Source: JAFGSZ01 sp964492185 (GTDB lineage Bacteria; Bacteroidota; Bacteroidia; Bacteroidales; UBA10428). Taken from it: a stretch of 64,000 nt of DNA. The DNA lies in NCBI GenBank assembly GCA_964492185.1, contig CAZBJH010000003.1:1-64000 (forward strand), given 5' to 3'. The notes beneath the pieces are model-generated. The model saw only the letters and a program-made list of their open reading frames with translations, did no database searches and had not been told where the DNA came from. This document shows positions 19,339-28,379 of the stretch, piece after piece (position 1 is the stretch's first letter; every line of letters begins with the position of its first letter). The position numbers and the translations under genes are program-made.

Positions 19339-20064
19339 ATGAACACGCGGCACACGATAGAAACTATTGGCAGTGTGACGAAGCTGGAGCACCTGCACAA
19401 TATAGATTTTAACATTCTGCCCGATACCCTGGTTCTTGAAAATGTAGATCCTTTCCCAGGGTATGGATACCAGGGAACCAACCTCCCAAGCGGTACCAAA
19501 CCACGTTCGATTTTTATCATTCTCAGATATCGATATGCTCCTGAAAAAATCGCCCGGTTATCAAAAGAGCTGGTAGAAAGTAACAATATGAACTGTTATA
19601 TGGCATACGGGGAAATACATCTTGGCGAAAGGATATATCCATGCATCCGCGTTAAAAAGCTGGAATGTTTTGAAACCATTCCGAAACTGCAATCCTTTTA
19701 CAAAAACAATGAGATCAAGTTTATGAGCTATAAACATATTGATGAAGATTGTCTTATCAATATCCATAAAATATTGTGCATCACCGAAATTGCCGATGGA
19801 ATTTGCAGGGATCTTACCGACAATGAAAAATTTTATTTTCGGATTTCAAAAAAACTTAACTGGAAGGCATTTGATGCATATACCCGCAAAGTAAAAAATA
19901 ATATTTCCAATCGTAATTTTGACTCTGCACTTGGTGTTATTTACCGCTACAATGGCCCTGAAGATGTCATCAGGATTTATGATAGGAACAAAACTATTGA
20001 GCGGGCGCTTGAAATAAGAAAATTATATATGAAAGCCATGAGGAAGGAATTTATTGTTGTTTAG
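19339..20064 (+). CDS. hypothetical protein, 241 residues
   Basis: I do not recognise a family. It is soluble-looking, with no signal peptide or membrane segment. It contains the blocks LPDTLVLENVDPFPGYGY, RSIFIILRYRYAPEKIARL and NMNCYMAYGEIHLGERIYPC, and a mixed alpha/beta C-terminal half rich in Lys, Arg and Tyr. The ATG at 19339 is the first usable start. Codon use resembles that of its neighbours, so it looks like a real gene. A repeat element lies upstream and a repeat-end remnant (TTTAGTGTTTAGTGTTTATTG-like) follows the stop, so it is not clearly part of an operon. The convergent U32 gene follows after 24 bases. Confidence 0.65.
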   Translation: MNTRHTIETIGSVTKLEHLHNIDFNILPDTLVLENVDPFPGYGYQGTNLPSGTKPRSIFIILRYRYAPEKIARLSKELVESNNMNCYMAYGEIHLGERIYPCIRVKKLECFETIPKLQSFYKNNEIKFMSYKHIDEDCLINIHKILCITEIADGICRDLTDNEKFYFRISKKLNWKAFDAYTRKVKNNISNRNFDSALGVIYRYNGPEDVIRIYDRNKTIERALEIRKLYMKAMRKEFIVV

Positions 20065-20088
20065 TGTTTAGTGTTTATTGGCAAAAGC

Positions 20089-21360
20089 TCATTCCGATTC
20101 AATAAGCTTGTAGAGTTTATCAGACCGTCTGACAGGAGTATCCAGGGGAATGGAAAACCGTTCTCCCCGTTTTGTGCTGTTCACATTTTTTAATTCCACC
20201 CGTATCTCTTTCACCGTAGTTTGGATAACACCTGTAGTGGGACCGGTTATCAGAATTTCATCCCCGGATTGTAAAGTTCCGGCTTCACATAAAAATTCAC
20301 CAACTTTTATATTTGTAAAATAATTCATCCCTTTTCCAATGTATTTCTTCCTTTTTGTAGCTTTCGACCCGTATACATTACTCCATTCACCCTGCTTTTG
20401 TCCGAGATAATAACCATCCCAAAACCCCCTGTTAAAAACTGTTGATAATCTCTTCTGCCATTCTGAAATTTTTTCCTCAGTGTAACTGCCTTCCCTGATT
20501 GATGATACCGCTTCTCTATAACATGACGTTACGGTATTAACATATTCCGGGGGACGCGCCCTGCCTTCTATCTTCAATATACTCACTCCGGCATCAATTA
20601 TCTTGTTTAAATAATGTATAGTGCACAAATCTTTCGGAGACATAATATATTCATTTACAACATCAAGTTCCCTGCCAGTTTCCTTTTCACGTACAGTATA
20701 TGCTCTCCGACAATCCTGAAGGCATGCCCCCCTGTTTGCCGATTGATTATGATGGTGCAGGCTTAGATAGCATTTCCCCGATATTGACATGCATAAAGCA
20801 CCATGTATGAACATTTCCAGTTGAACAAGCCGTCCCGATGGTCCTTTCAGTTGTTCCTCCCTGATCTTTTCACTTATCACTTTTACCTGATCAAGATTTA
20901 ATTCACGGGCCAGTACCATAACATCTGCAAAATGTGCATAAAATTTTACCGTTTCATAATTACTTATATTCGCCTGGGTTGAAATATGAACTTCAATATG
21001 CTTTGACCGTGCATAAGAGATCACAGCCACATCAGAAGCTATTACAGCCGAAATACCATACTCTACTGCAAGATCAACCAGTTTATACACGCGTTCCAGT
21101 TCATCATCAAAAAAAACAATATTCAGGGTCAGATAGCATTTTATTTTATGTTGATTACATATCTCATTAATTTTACCAAGATCCTTAACTGTGAAATTCA
21201 TAGATGAACGGGCCCTCATATTAAGCTTGTCCACTCCAAAATATACTGCATCAGCACCCCCCTGAATCGCGGCCATCAGTGATTCATATGATCCCACGGG
21301 CGCCAGTGTTTCAATATGTTTCGACTTATTCAAAATGCTTATGTGTTTTTTATCTGTCAA
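20089..21360 (-). CDS. U32 family protein, TrhP-like (tRNA U34 hydroxylation)
   Basis: 423 residues. The U32 signature is complete: EMFIHGALCMSISGKCYLS, with further cysteines in RGACLQDCRR that fit the Fe-S cluster ligands of the family. The N-terminal barrel begins APVGSYESLMAAIQGGADAVYFGV, and a C-terminal U32_C beta domain is present (about 335-420). Members of this length resemble E. coli TrhP (YegQ), which takes part in prephenate-dependent 5-hydroxyuridine formation at tRNA position 34. Older annotation as a collagenase/peptidase is probably misleading. It lies 16 bases downstream of the PfkB kinase on the same strand, so the two probably share a transcript. Confidence 0.85.
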   Translation of the reverse strand: MTDKKHISILNKSKHIETLAPVGSYESLMAAIQGGADAVYFGVDKLNMRARSSMNFTVKDLGKINEICNQHKIKCYLTLNIVFFDDELERVYKLVDLAVEYGISAVIASDVAVISYARSKHIEVHISTQANISNYETVKFYAHFADVMVLARELNLDQVKVISEKIREEQLKGPSGRLVQLEMFIHGALCMSISGKCYLSLHHHNQSANRGACLQDCRRAYTVREKETGRELDVVNEYIMSPKDLCTIHYLNKIIDAGVSILKIEGRARPPEYVNTVTSCYREAVSSIREGSYTEEKISEWQKRLSTVFNRGFWDGYYLGQKQGEWSNVYGSKATKRKKYIGKGMNYFTNIKVGEFLCEAGTLQSGDEILITGPTTGVIQTTVKEIRVELKNVNSTKRGERFSIPLDTPVRRSDKLYKLIESE

Positions 21361-21376
21361 TGTTTATTTGTTTTCG

Positions 21377-22255
21377 TTACTTCTTAATTTCCTTCATCCA
21401 TTCACGTGTTCCGTAATATTTACATGATTCAGCCGCTATTATTGACGCCTGTTGAAGAGCGCCGGCAAAATCAGCCTTCTGTGTATAATAAAAACAAAAT
21501 GCACCATGAAAAACATCTCCTGCTCCAAGTGTATCTACTACATGAACCGATTCAGTTTCAACTTCACCTTCATTGTTACCTTCGTAATAAATAACAGACT
21601 TGTCTCCGCGTGTAACAGCTCCTTTCCCTATTCCATACCGCTTTAAAAAATCAAATAATCCTGATTTTCCTATAATGCCGGGAGGATTGAATGATTCTGA
21701 ACAGATCATTATATCCGTATAAGGTAATAACTTTTCCATACCTTCCTTCCAACTGCCACCATCAAACACCACCGGTATGTTATACTCCCTGGCAAATTTA
21801 ATTATATTCAATGAATGATTAATATGAAATCCGTCAATTAGCACAATGTCAAAATCATATATCATTGTTGAAATATAATCAGGGCTCATTGATGGTTGTA
21901 ATGCTCCTGCATCTTCAGGAAAATAAGAAAAAACTGTCCTGTCGCCACTATGCTCTTCCGTTATTATGCTGGCAAATGTTGGTAAAAGCTGAAGACTTTC
22001 CGCAGGATCAATAACATCCACGTTAAAATTTTCAAGCTCGTTATAAATAAGCCCGGTAAACAAATGTTCTCCGACAGGGGTTATTAATACCGTTTTGCCA
22101 CCCAGCCAGGCATAGGTGATAGCAGCGTTAGTTGCAGGCCCCCCGATATAAATACCATTTCTTTTGGCTTTGATTTTTGAATTTGATACCGGATACATTT
22201 CCACCATAAATTGTAAATCTATTGTATTCAATCCTGCAAATAGTCCTTGTGTCAT
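21377..22255 (-). CDS. PfkB family carbohydrate kinase
   Basis: A 292-residue ribokinase-fold sugar kinase. Motif 1 is seen as YIGGPATNAAITYAWLGG. Motif 2, with the catalytic Asp, is VVDTLGAGDVFHGAF near residues 235-250. Between them is a typical lid/substrate region (VFDGGSWKEGMEKLLPYTD). It phosphorylates a sugar or nucleoside hydroxyl; the substrate cannot be read from the sequence. It is probably cotranscribed with the U32 gene. The MFS gene upstream is on the same strand, but a 54-bp repeat lies between them. Confidence 0.85.
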   Translation of the reverse strand: MTQGLFAGLNTIDLQFMVEMYPVSNSKIKAKRNGIYIGGPATNAAITYAWLGGKTVLITPVGEHLFTGLIYNELENFNVDVIDPAESLQLLPTFASIITEEHSGDRTVFSYFPEDAGALQPSMSPDYISTMIYDFDIVLIDGFHINHSLNIIKFAREYNIPVVFDGGSWKEGMEKLLPYTDIMICSESFNPPGIIGKSGLFDFLKRYGIGKGAVTRGDKSVIYYEGNNEGEVETESVHVVDTLGAGDVFHGAFCFYYTQKADFAGALQQASIIAAESCKYYGTREWMKEIKK

Positions 22256-22272
22256 ACTTTTTTATATTAATT

Positions 22273-22328
22273 GTGTCTGTCAATATAGTCGTCAAAATGT
22301 TTAATCGGCCATGTTTATTGACAGACTT
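22273..22328. repeat. short foldback repeat (internally deleted type A)
   Basis: GTCTGTCAATA (22275-22285) and TATTGACAGAC (22316-22326) are perfect 11-base inverted ends. The interior GTCAAAATGTTTAATCGGCC matches the end region of the 172-bp elements. It may act as a hairpin between the MFS and PfkB genes. Confidence 0.7.
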
Positions 22329-22354
22329 AAAATAATGTAACACATTCCCTGATC

Positions 22355-23713
22355 TTATCTTTTCCCCGCTTGCTGAAAAGCCCCCTGGTCATTAATGTTA
22401 TTCGCCCAAAATCCAAGTACGAAGAGTAACAAACTAATTATTAGGCAAATAATGATCGCAGTATAATAAGATCCTGTATTCTCGATAGAAATGGCAAACA
22501 AATACGGTCCTACAGCACTGCCTATCACCATCCAGCTCATGGCAAAACCGCTGATTTCCCCCAGGTGAGCCGTACCAAAAAGCCGGGGCCAAACCACGCT
22601 CGACAAAGCACCGTATACACCCGATGCCGCCCCGGTACCGGTGATCAGCAGGATCAGTATCCAGTTTCCGTTTTCAAGGAACAGTAGGGATATTACAGAT
22701 ATCATCAACATGAAAAGATAGGCCAGCAATAAATATTTAAGTCTGATATAATCACTCAGCCAGCTTGCCCCGAAATTAAAAAACACTGATACCACTGCTA
22801 CCGGAATAAAAAACATAAAGGCAATTCTTTCTGAATGGCCTGCCTGTTCGAAAACAGATTTTACCTGGAAGGTTAGGGCGGTAATGTACAATGCATGAAT
22901 AACCATTGTAAAATTATATATCCAGAATGAATATGTACGAATAACATATCCCAATTTGTAATCCTTATCCGGTGTAGCCGGGGTTTTTCCTTCACGTGTC
23001 CCCTTAATTATTTGTCCGTCGGGTATAAGCCCGCACTGCCGGGGATTATCTCGAAAAAATAAAAATGCAAAAACAGAAAAAATAAACCCTATAGCTATTC
23101 CGGTGTTTATCCATGCACCGCGCCATCCGAATTCATCAACCAGGGTGAAAAGAAAATACGGAGCAGCAGAAAAGCCAAAAACTACAAATGAACTTAACCA
23201 TGCATTGGCCAACCCCCTCTTTTTATCAAACCATTTCATCACCATGTTCCTTGATGACATAGTCAATACGCCCTGTCCAAAAAAGCGTATGCCAAAAAAG
23301 CCTATTACCAGCAAAGGAATAATCGATACTTCACGGCTGATATTACGATTGTTTTCAAGCATGATACCGATCTTATCCAGCTTTGTAAGGAAAATCAATG
23401 AAAAGCCCAGTAAAATACCTGCCCATGTTGCCATTATCCTTGATCCGTAACGGTCATACAACATCCCTGCAAAAATTATTAGAAGTCCGCTCGCTGCCGT
23501 TCCGATACCATAGGCTAATCCAAGGTCTGAACGGGTAATATGATAATCATTCAATAAATGATCTGTAAAAACCGAAACACCCATTGTCTGCCCGGGAATG
23601 CTCATCAGCATGCCCACAATTCCAACGGGTATTATCAGCCAGCCATAAAAAACGGGCGCCTTAGCGGGATTAACAGGAAAATTGATCCAACGGTCTTTCA
23701 AGATTCTCCTCAT
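22355..23713 (-). CDS. MFS transporter, OFA-like
   Basis: A 452-residue, 12-helix major facilitator. It starts with a short basic N terminus followed by PVFYGWLIIPVGIVGM, a pattern of the oxalate/formate antiporter-like (OFA) group. The loop 2-3 motif is DRYGSRIMATWAGILLG. Helix-rich hydrophobic stretches run to about residue 440. The substrate is probably a small monocarboxylate or similar organic anion; this is inferred only from the subfamily. Same strand as, and upstream of, the PfkB/U32 pair. The exonuclease gene upstream is 62 bases away on the same strand. Confidence 0.8.
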   Translation of the reverse strand: MRRILKDRWINFPVNPAKAPVFYGWLIIPVGIVGMLMSIPGQTMGVSVFTDHLLNDYHITRSDLGLAYGIGTAASGLLIIFAGMLYDRYGSRIMATWAGILLGFSLIFLTKLDKIGIMLENNRNISREVSIIPLLVIGFFGIRFFGQGVLTMSSRNMVMKWFDKKRGLANAWLSSFVVFGFSAAPYFLFTLVDEFGWRGAWINTGIAIGFIFSVFAFLFFRDNPRQCGLIPDGQIIKGTREGKTPATPDKDYKLGYVIRTYSFWIYNFTMVIHALYITALTFQVKSVFEQAGHSERIAFMFFIPVAVVSVFFNFGASWLSDYIRLKYLLLAYLFMLMISVISLLFLENGNWILILLITGTGAASGVYGALSSVVWPRLFGTAHLGEISGFAMSWMVIGSAVGPYLFAISIENTGSYYTAIIICLIISLLLFVLGFWANNINDQGAFQQAGKR

Positions 23714-23775
23714 TCAATATCGGGGAATTATTAATTTATTATTTTTTCTTTTGCTTAGACTGTATTTAAATGGCA

Positions 23776-24546
23776 TTAAATTTCAATATCAATATAAACA
23801 GGACAATGATCAGAATGGTTTATGTCACTTAGTATCCCTGCACTTATTAAATCCGGCCGCAACGCGGGTGATATCATATGATAATCAATCCTCCACCCCA
23901 GGTTCTTTGATCTTGAATTTGCCCTGTAACTCCACCACGAATACATTTCCGGCTGATCGTTAAATTCCCGGAAACTGTCAATGAATCCGGCATTAACAAA
24001 ACGGTACATCCATTCACGTTCTTCAGGCAAAAATCCGGATGACTTCTTATGTCTTTCAGGATGATTAATGTCAACAGGCTTATGACAAATATTAAAATCA
24101 CCGCTGACAACCAGATATTGTCTTGTTTGTTTTAACAGATACATATATTTAAAAAAATCCTCAAGAAATCCCATTTTAAAATCCTGACGGATATCTCCCG
24201 TTGTTCCTGAAGGAATATACACGTTTACAACAGTAAGGTCACCAAAATCAGCCCTGATCACACGTCCTTCCGAATCATATTTATGATATCCCATTCCTTT
24301 TTCAATTCTGTCAGGTTTATCTTTACTTATAATACCCACCCCGCTATAACCCTTTTTCAACGCGGAATTCCAGCTGCTTTCATAACCAAGGTATTCCAGC
24401 AATCCCAAATTGATCTGCGAATCCTGTGCTTTTGTCTCCTGAAAGCAAATAATATAAGGATTTTCATTTTTTATCCAGGTTAACAAACCTTTTTCAATGG
24501 CTGCTCGAATTCCATTCACGTTATAAGAAATAATCCTTTTAAGCAT
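23776..24546 (-). CDS. xth: exodeoxyribonuclease III / AP endonuclease
   Basis: Repairs abasic sites and trims 3' ends of DNA. At 256 residues it has the usual length of the single-domain EEP enzymes. Visible active-site blocks are ISYNVNGIRAAIEKGL (Asn), CFQETKAQ (metal Glu), VNVYIPSGT (catalytic Tyr), VVSGDFNICHKPVDI (Asp/Asn), LGWRIDYHMIS, and the terminal SDHCPVYIDIEI (Asp-His). All are intact. Transcribed divergently from rsgA across 51 bases. Confidence 0.95.
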   Translation of the reverse strand: MLKRIISYNVNGIRAAIEKGLLTWIKNENPYIICFQETKAQDSQINLGLLEYLGYESSWNSALKKGYSGVGIISKDKPDRIEKGMGYHKYDSEGRVIRADFGDLTVVNVYIPSGTTGDIRQDFKMGFLEDFFKYMYLLKQTRQYLVVSGDFNICHKPVDINHPERHKKSSGFLPEEREWMYRFVNAGFIDSFREFNDQPEMYSWWSYRANSRSKNLGWRIDYHMISPALRPDLISAGILSDINHSDHCPVYIDIEI

Positions 24547-24562
24547 ATTTTAAAAATTTCAA

Positions 24563-24570
24563 CAAAAATA
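24563..24570 (-). promoter_or_regulatory. putative -7 box for exonuclease III
   Basis: On the minus strand this reads TATTTTTG, matching TAnnTTTG, 17 bases upstream of the ATG at 24546. No clear -33 partner was seen. Confidence 0.35.
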
Positions 24571-24597
24571 CATATTATCTTTTTATATTCGTGATCG

Positions 24598-25533
24598 ATG
24601 AACAGGGGCAGGATCATAAAAACTACGGGAAGCTGGCACATAATAAAATATGGTACTACGCTTATCCCTTGTAAAGTAAAAGGCAAATTCAGAATAGATG
24701 ATATAAGAACCACTAACCCTGTTGCTGTTGGAGATATTGTAAAGTATGATATAATGGAAGACGGCAAAACCGGGCTCATTAAAGAGATTGAACCAAGAAA
24801 AAATTATATAATCCGTAAATCATCAAAATTATCCAAAGAATCTCATCTGCTCGCATCCAATGTAGACCAGGCAATGCTAATGGTAACTTTGATCAGACCC
24901 CAAACCACTTTTGAGTTTATTGACAGATTTCTGGTTACATCAGAAGCTTACCATATTCCTTCCATGCTTTTGATAAATAAAATTGATCTTTATCAGGACG
25001 ATCAACTGAAAGAAATGCTGAAAAAGCTGAAAGAGATATATGAACCTGCCGGATATCAATGTTTTGAGATCTCAGTTGAAAAAGGCATCGGGCTTAATTT
25101 GATCAGTCAATTACTAAAAAATAAATTCACGGTTCTCGCGGGAAATTCAGGAGTTGGAAAATCATCGCTTATAAACAAACTAAATCCATTAATAAACGTA
25201 AAAACAGCTGATGTATCTGAATATCATCAAACAGGGAAACATGCAACAACCTATCCTGTAATGTATGAAGTTGAAAATGAGTCTTTTGTGATTGATACGC
25301 CCGGAATAAAAGGATTTGGATTAATAGATTTTAACCCGCGGGAAATTGGTTATTTTTTTCCGGAGATATTCACCCTGTCCAAATATTGCCGTTTCTATAA
25401 CTGCACACACACTCATGAACCCGGTTGTGCAGTAAGGGAGGCGGTTAAAACAGGCAAACTAAGTGAAAGCAGGTACAGAAGTTATTTCAAAATATTTACA
25501 GACAAAAACACAAAATACAGGAACAAATTGTAA
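24598..25533 (+). CDS. rsgA: ribosome biogenesis GTPase RsgA
   Basis: A circularly permuted GTPase that helps late maturation of the 30S subunit. 311 residues: an N-terminal OB fold (about 1-70); the permuted G domain with G4 (LLINKIDLY) before G1 (AGNSGVGKSSLINKL) and G3 (IDTPGIKGFG); and a C-terminal zinc knuckle in CRFYNCTHTHEPGCAV, giving Cys-x5-Cys-x-His-type ligands. All motifs are intact. The ATG at 24598 gives the OB fold directly. Its stop codon abuts the start codon of the hybrid kinase with no spacer. Confidence 0.95.
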   Translation: MNRGRIIKTTGSWHIIKYGTTLIPCKVKGKFRIDDIRTTNPVAVGDIVKYDIMEDGKTGLIKEIEPRKNYIIRKSSKLSKESHLLASNVDQAMLMVTLIRPQTTFEFIDRFLVTSEAYHIPSMLLINKIDLYQDDQLKEMLKKLKEIYEPAGYQCFEISVEKGIGLNLISQLLKNKFTVLAGNSGVGKSSLINKLNPLINVKTADVSEYHQTGKHATTYPVMYEVENESFVIDTPGIKGFGLIDFNPREIGYFFPEIFTLSKYCRFYNCTHTHEPGCAVREAVKTGKLSESRYRSYFKIFTDKNTKYRNKL

Positions 25534-28353
25534 ATGAAAAAATTATATACTCTTCTGATTGTCATATGTATTATTATCGTCCTGGTAAATCTTTACATGT
25601 ACAGAGATATTTACAGGATCCAGATGAATTTTCAAAAGAACATCCTGTTCAAACAAGCAGAAATATGCGGTACCGAAATTGAAAAAACAGGTCAAACATT
25701 TGAAAGTGATGTCAATTACATTTTGTTTTCTGATGAACTAAACGGGATCTTCAATAATGATAATGTAAAAGAAAACGGTTTAAGAAAACTTGAAATGTTT
25801 TATTCCGCATATGATGAACTGGTTAGGAACATATTTATTTATGATCAGCATAAAAACGTATTAAACCTGTTTATTGACAAAAAAGGAAATGTTATAACCG
25901 ATAGATATAAAGCACAACGCCAGAGAACATTAAGCAACGAAGGAACAATCCGCGTTATCGAAGATGAATATCAGTTTTACATACCGGTTTTTGAGGGTGA
26001 CAGTGTATCCGGGAATATTGTTGTAAGCCTAGACATTAAACGGTACATTAACACTGTAATTGAAAAATTCCATTTAAATAAAACCATATGGCAATGGGTT
26101 ATTGACCTGAAGAATGATAATATCAGTGCCAATATAGATTCACATCTTGATATACAAAATATCGAGAATATCAGTAATGATCTGAACCAGGAATTTTCAG
26201 GATTCCTTAGGCACAAGATCCATATTGACGGCAAGGAAAAATCTTTCCTTTCGGTTTATTTCCCCGTACAAATGCTATCACAAAATTTTGGAATCGTATT
26301 CTCTCTTGACAACAGCATAATATTGAATGCAGTTGTTCGTAAAGTAATTTTTACCAGTACGATCAGTTTTGTTTTACTTATTCTTACAGTGCTTTATTTC
26401 ATTTATCTTATCAAATCAAAGGGGGAATCCCGGGATCGCACTGAGAAAACAATAATTGACCTGGAAAGTATTATCGATTCTTTACCTATTGGAATTCTTA
26501 TCCTTGACAGCGAACGGAAAATCAGAATGATCAATAATACAGCAAAAGAGATCCTGCTGTTCAAAAAAGGGGAAAACCTTATAGGTAAGAATATTTCAGA
26601 CCGTTTTATGTTATCCAAAAATTATTTTACCATTGAAGAAACACATTCTGCTTATGATTCCAACCAGTTCATTTTGTATGAGAAAGAGGGTAATGAAGTT
26701 GTAATATATAAAAAGGAAGTTCCTCATTTTACTGACAGCGATGAATATCTTCTTGAAGCATTTATCGACGTAACACCTATTGAAAAGTCGCGAAAATTCG
26801 AAGCTGCAGCCAACACCGCAAAATCGGAATTTCTTGCCAATATGAGTCATGAAATCCGCACCCCCATGAACGGTATCATAGGAATGACCGAGGCTCTGGA
26901 TCATCAAAACCTCACTGATAAACAAAGGGAATATGTTGACATCGTTAAAAAATCATCTGACCTTCTTCTAAACATTATTGATGATATCCTGGATTATTCC
27001 AAAATAGAAGCAGGCAAAATGCAACTTGAAGAAATACCTTTCAGACTGCGTTATGAAATAAATCTTTCACTTGAATTATTCAGGCCTATTGTTGAAGAAA
27101 AAGGATTAAAACTTACTGCCAAATTTGATGGTAATGTCCCTGACCGTATAATTGGTGATCCATTTCGTCTCCGCCAGGTAATCTCAAATCTTGTCAGTAA
27201 TGCCGTTAAATTTACTCATGAAGGGGAGATACTTGTACGTGCTGAACTTGAAGAAAAATATTCAGGTAACCTGACTTTGTTATTCTCGGTTGAAGATACC
27301 GGTGTAGGTATTCCCCAGGAAAAGATCGAAAGCATTTTTAATTCATTTACCCAGGCTGATATGTCAACATCGCGCAAATATGGAGGATCCGGCCTGGGAA
27401 CAACCATTTCAAAACAACTGGTTACACTTATGCATGGTGAAATCTGGGTAGAAAGCCCTTCATCCATCTCAAAAAATGAAAAATATCCGGGCAGCAAATT
27501 CAGCTTTACAATCGAAGTATTTTCCAACGAAAAATTAATAAAAAATATCAATGTTGATCCATATACCAGTTTTAAAGATTTGAATGCCCTTGTCATTACA
27601 CGTGACAAAGAAAGAAAGAAATCCTTTTACAAACTTCTTAAGCATTTACAAATAAAGACTGAACTATATGAACATCATAGCAATAAATATCGTGAACTTA
27701 TTTCCTATATTAATGAACATTCAAAAGTTTTTCAACTTATTGTTATTATTGATGAACCAAACTTCGACGGATTAAAGATTGGCAAACAACTTAATAAAGC
27801 TAAATTGAGCAATAATTTTATATTGTTCATGTTAAGTTCCAACCATCGTCAGGAAAATTACATTCAAACAAAACGTGCCGGCATTGATTATTACCTCATT
27901 GAACCTTTTGAAAATAAAGATTTTGTTGAGTTTATAGGGGAATCATTCCCTAATCTTGAGAAATCTACCGCGTTCAAAAACAAGACAATACGTTCAAACT
28001 TATCCATCCTTGTTGCTGAAGATAATATCATTAATCAAAAGGTTGCTGAAACTATATTTAACCATCTGGGGTTCAACATTGATATAGTTGCTGATGGAAA
28101 TGAAACCCTTGAAAAAGTCAAAACCGGAAATTACGATATAATATTTATGGATCTGGTCATGCCGGACAAAGACGGCATTGAAACCACTGTCATGATAAGG
28201 GGAATGGGTTATCAAATGCCTATCATTGCCATGACAGCAGCAGCTAACAAAAAAAGCAGGATCGATGCTATTGCTGCAGGTATGAATGACTATATCACAA
28301 AACCTGTTAAACAGGAAACCATACAGAAATTATTATTAAAATGGTTTTCATAA
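25534..28353 (+). CDS. membrane hybrid sensor histidine kinase
   Basis: 939 residues. TM1 is at about 4-25 and TM2 at about 272-293, enclosing a roughly 245-residue extracytoplasmic sensor region without a recognised ligand fold. A PAS-like segment follows (about 308-420), then HisKA with phospho-acceptor His439 in NMSHEIRTPMNG, and HATPase_c with NLVSNAVKFT, DTGVGIP and GGSGLGTTIS boxes. Next is a degenerate receiver-like segment (about 685-800) lacking an obvious phospho-Asp block. A complete receiver ends the protein, with Asp873 in IIFMDLVMPDKDG and a conserved Lys in YITKPVK. The ATG directly follows the rsgA stop, so translation is probably coupled. The output partner is not encoded alongside. 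Confidence 0.9.
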   Translation: MKKLYTLLIVICIIIVLVNLYMYRDIYRIQMNFQKNILFKQAEICGTEIEKTGQTFESDVNYILFSDELNGIFNNDNVKENGLRKLEMFYSAYDELVRNIFIYDQHKNVLNLFIDKKGNVITDRYKAQRQRTLSNEGTIRVIEDEYQFYIPVFEGDSVSGNIVVSLDIKRYINTVIEKFHLNKTIWQWVIDLKNDNISANIDSHLDIQNIENISNDLNQEFSGFLRHKIHIDGKEKSFLSVYFPVQMLSQNFGIVFSLDNSIILNAVVRKVIFTSTISFVLLILTVLYFIYLIKSKGESRDRTEKTIIDLESIIDSLPIGILILDSERKIRMINNTAKEILLFKKGENLIGKNISDRFMLSKNYFTIEETHSAYDSNQFILYEKEGNEVVIYKKEVPHFTDSDEYLLEAFIDVTPIEKSRKFEAAANTAKSEFLANMSHEIRTPMNGIIGMTEALDHQNLTDKQREYVDIVKKSSDLLLNIIDDILDYSKIEAGKMQLEEIPFRLRYEINLSLELFRPIVEEKGLKLTAKFDGNVPDRIIGDPFRLRQVISNLVSNAVKFTHEGEILVRAELEEKYSGNLTLLFSVEDTGVGIPQEKIESIFNSFTQADMSTSRKYGGSGLGTTISKQLVTLMHGEIWVESPSSISKNEKYPGSKFSFTIEVFSNEKLIKNINVDPYTSFKDLNALVITRDKERKKSFYKLLKHLQIKTELYEHHSNKYRELISYINEHSKVFQLIVIIDEPNFDGLKIGKQLNKAKLSNNFILFMLSSNHRQENYIQTKRAGIDYYLIEPFENKDFVEFIGESFPNLEKSTAFKNKTIRSNLSILVAEDNIINQKVAETIFNHLGFNIDIVADGNETLEKVKTGNYDIIFMDLVMPDKDGIETTVMIRGMGYQMPIIAMTAAANKKSRIDAIAAGMNDYITKPVKQETIQKLLLKWFS

Positions 28354-28379
28354 GCCTTAATTTCAGGGTGTCTCAAGTA

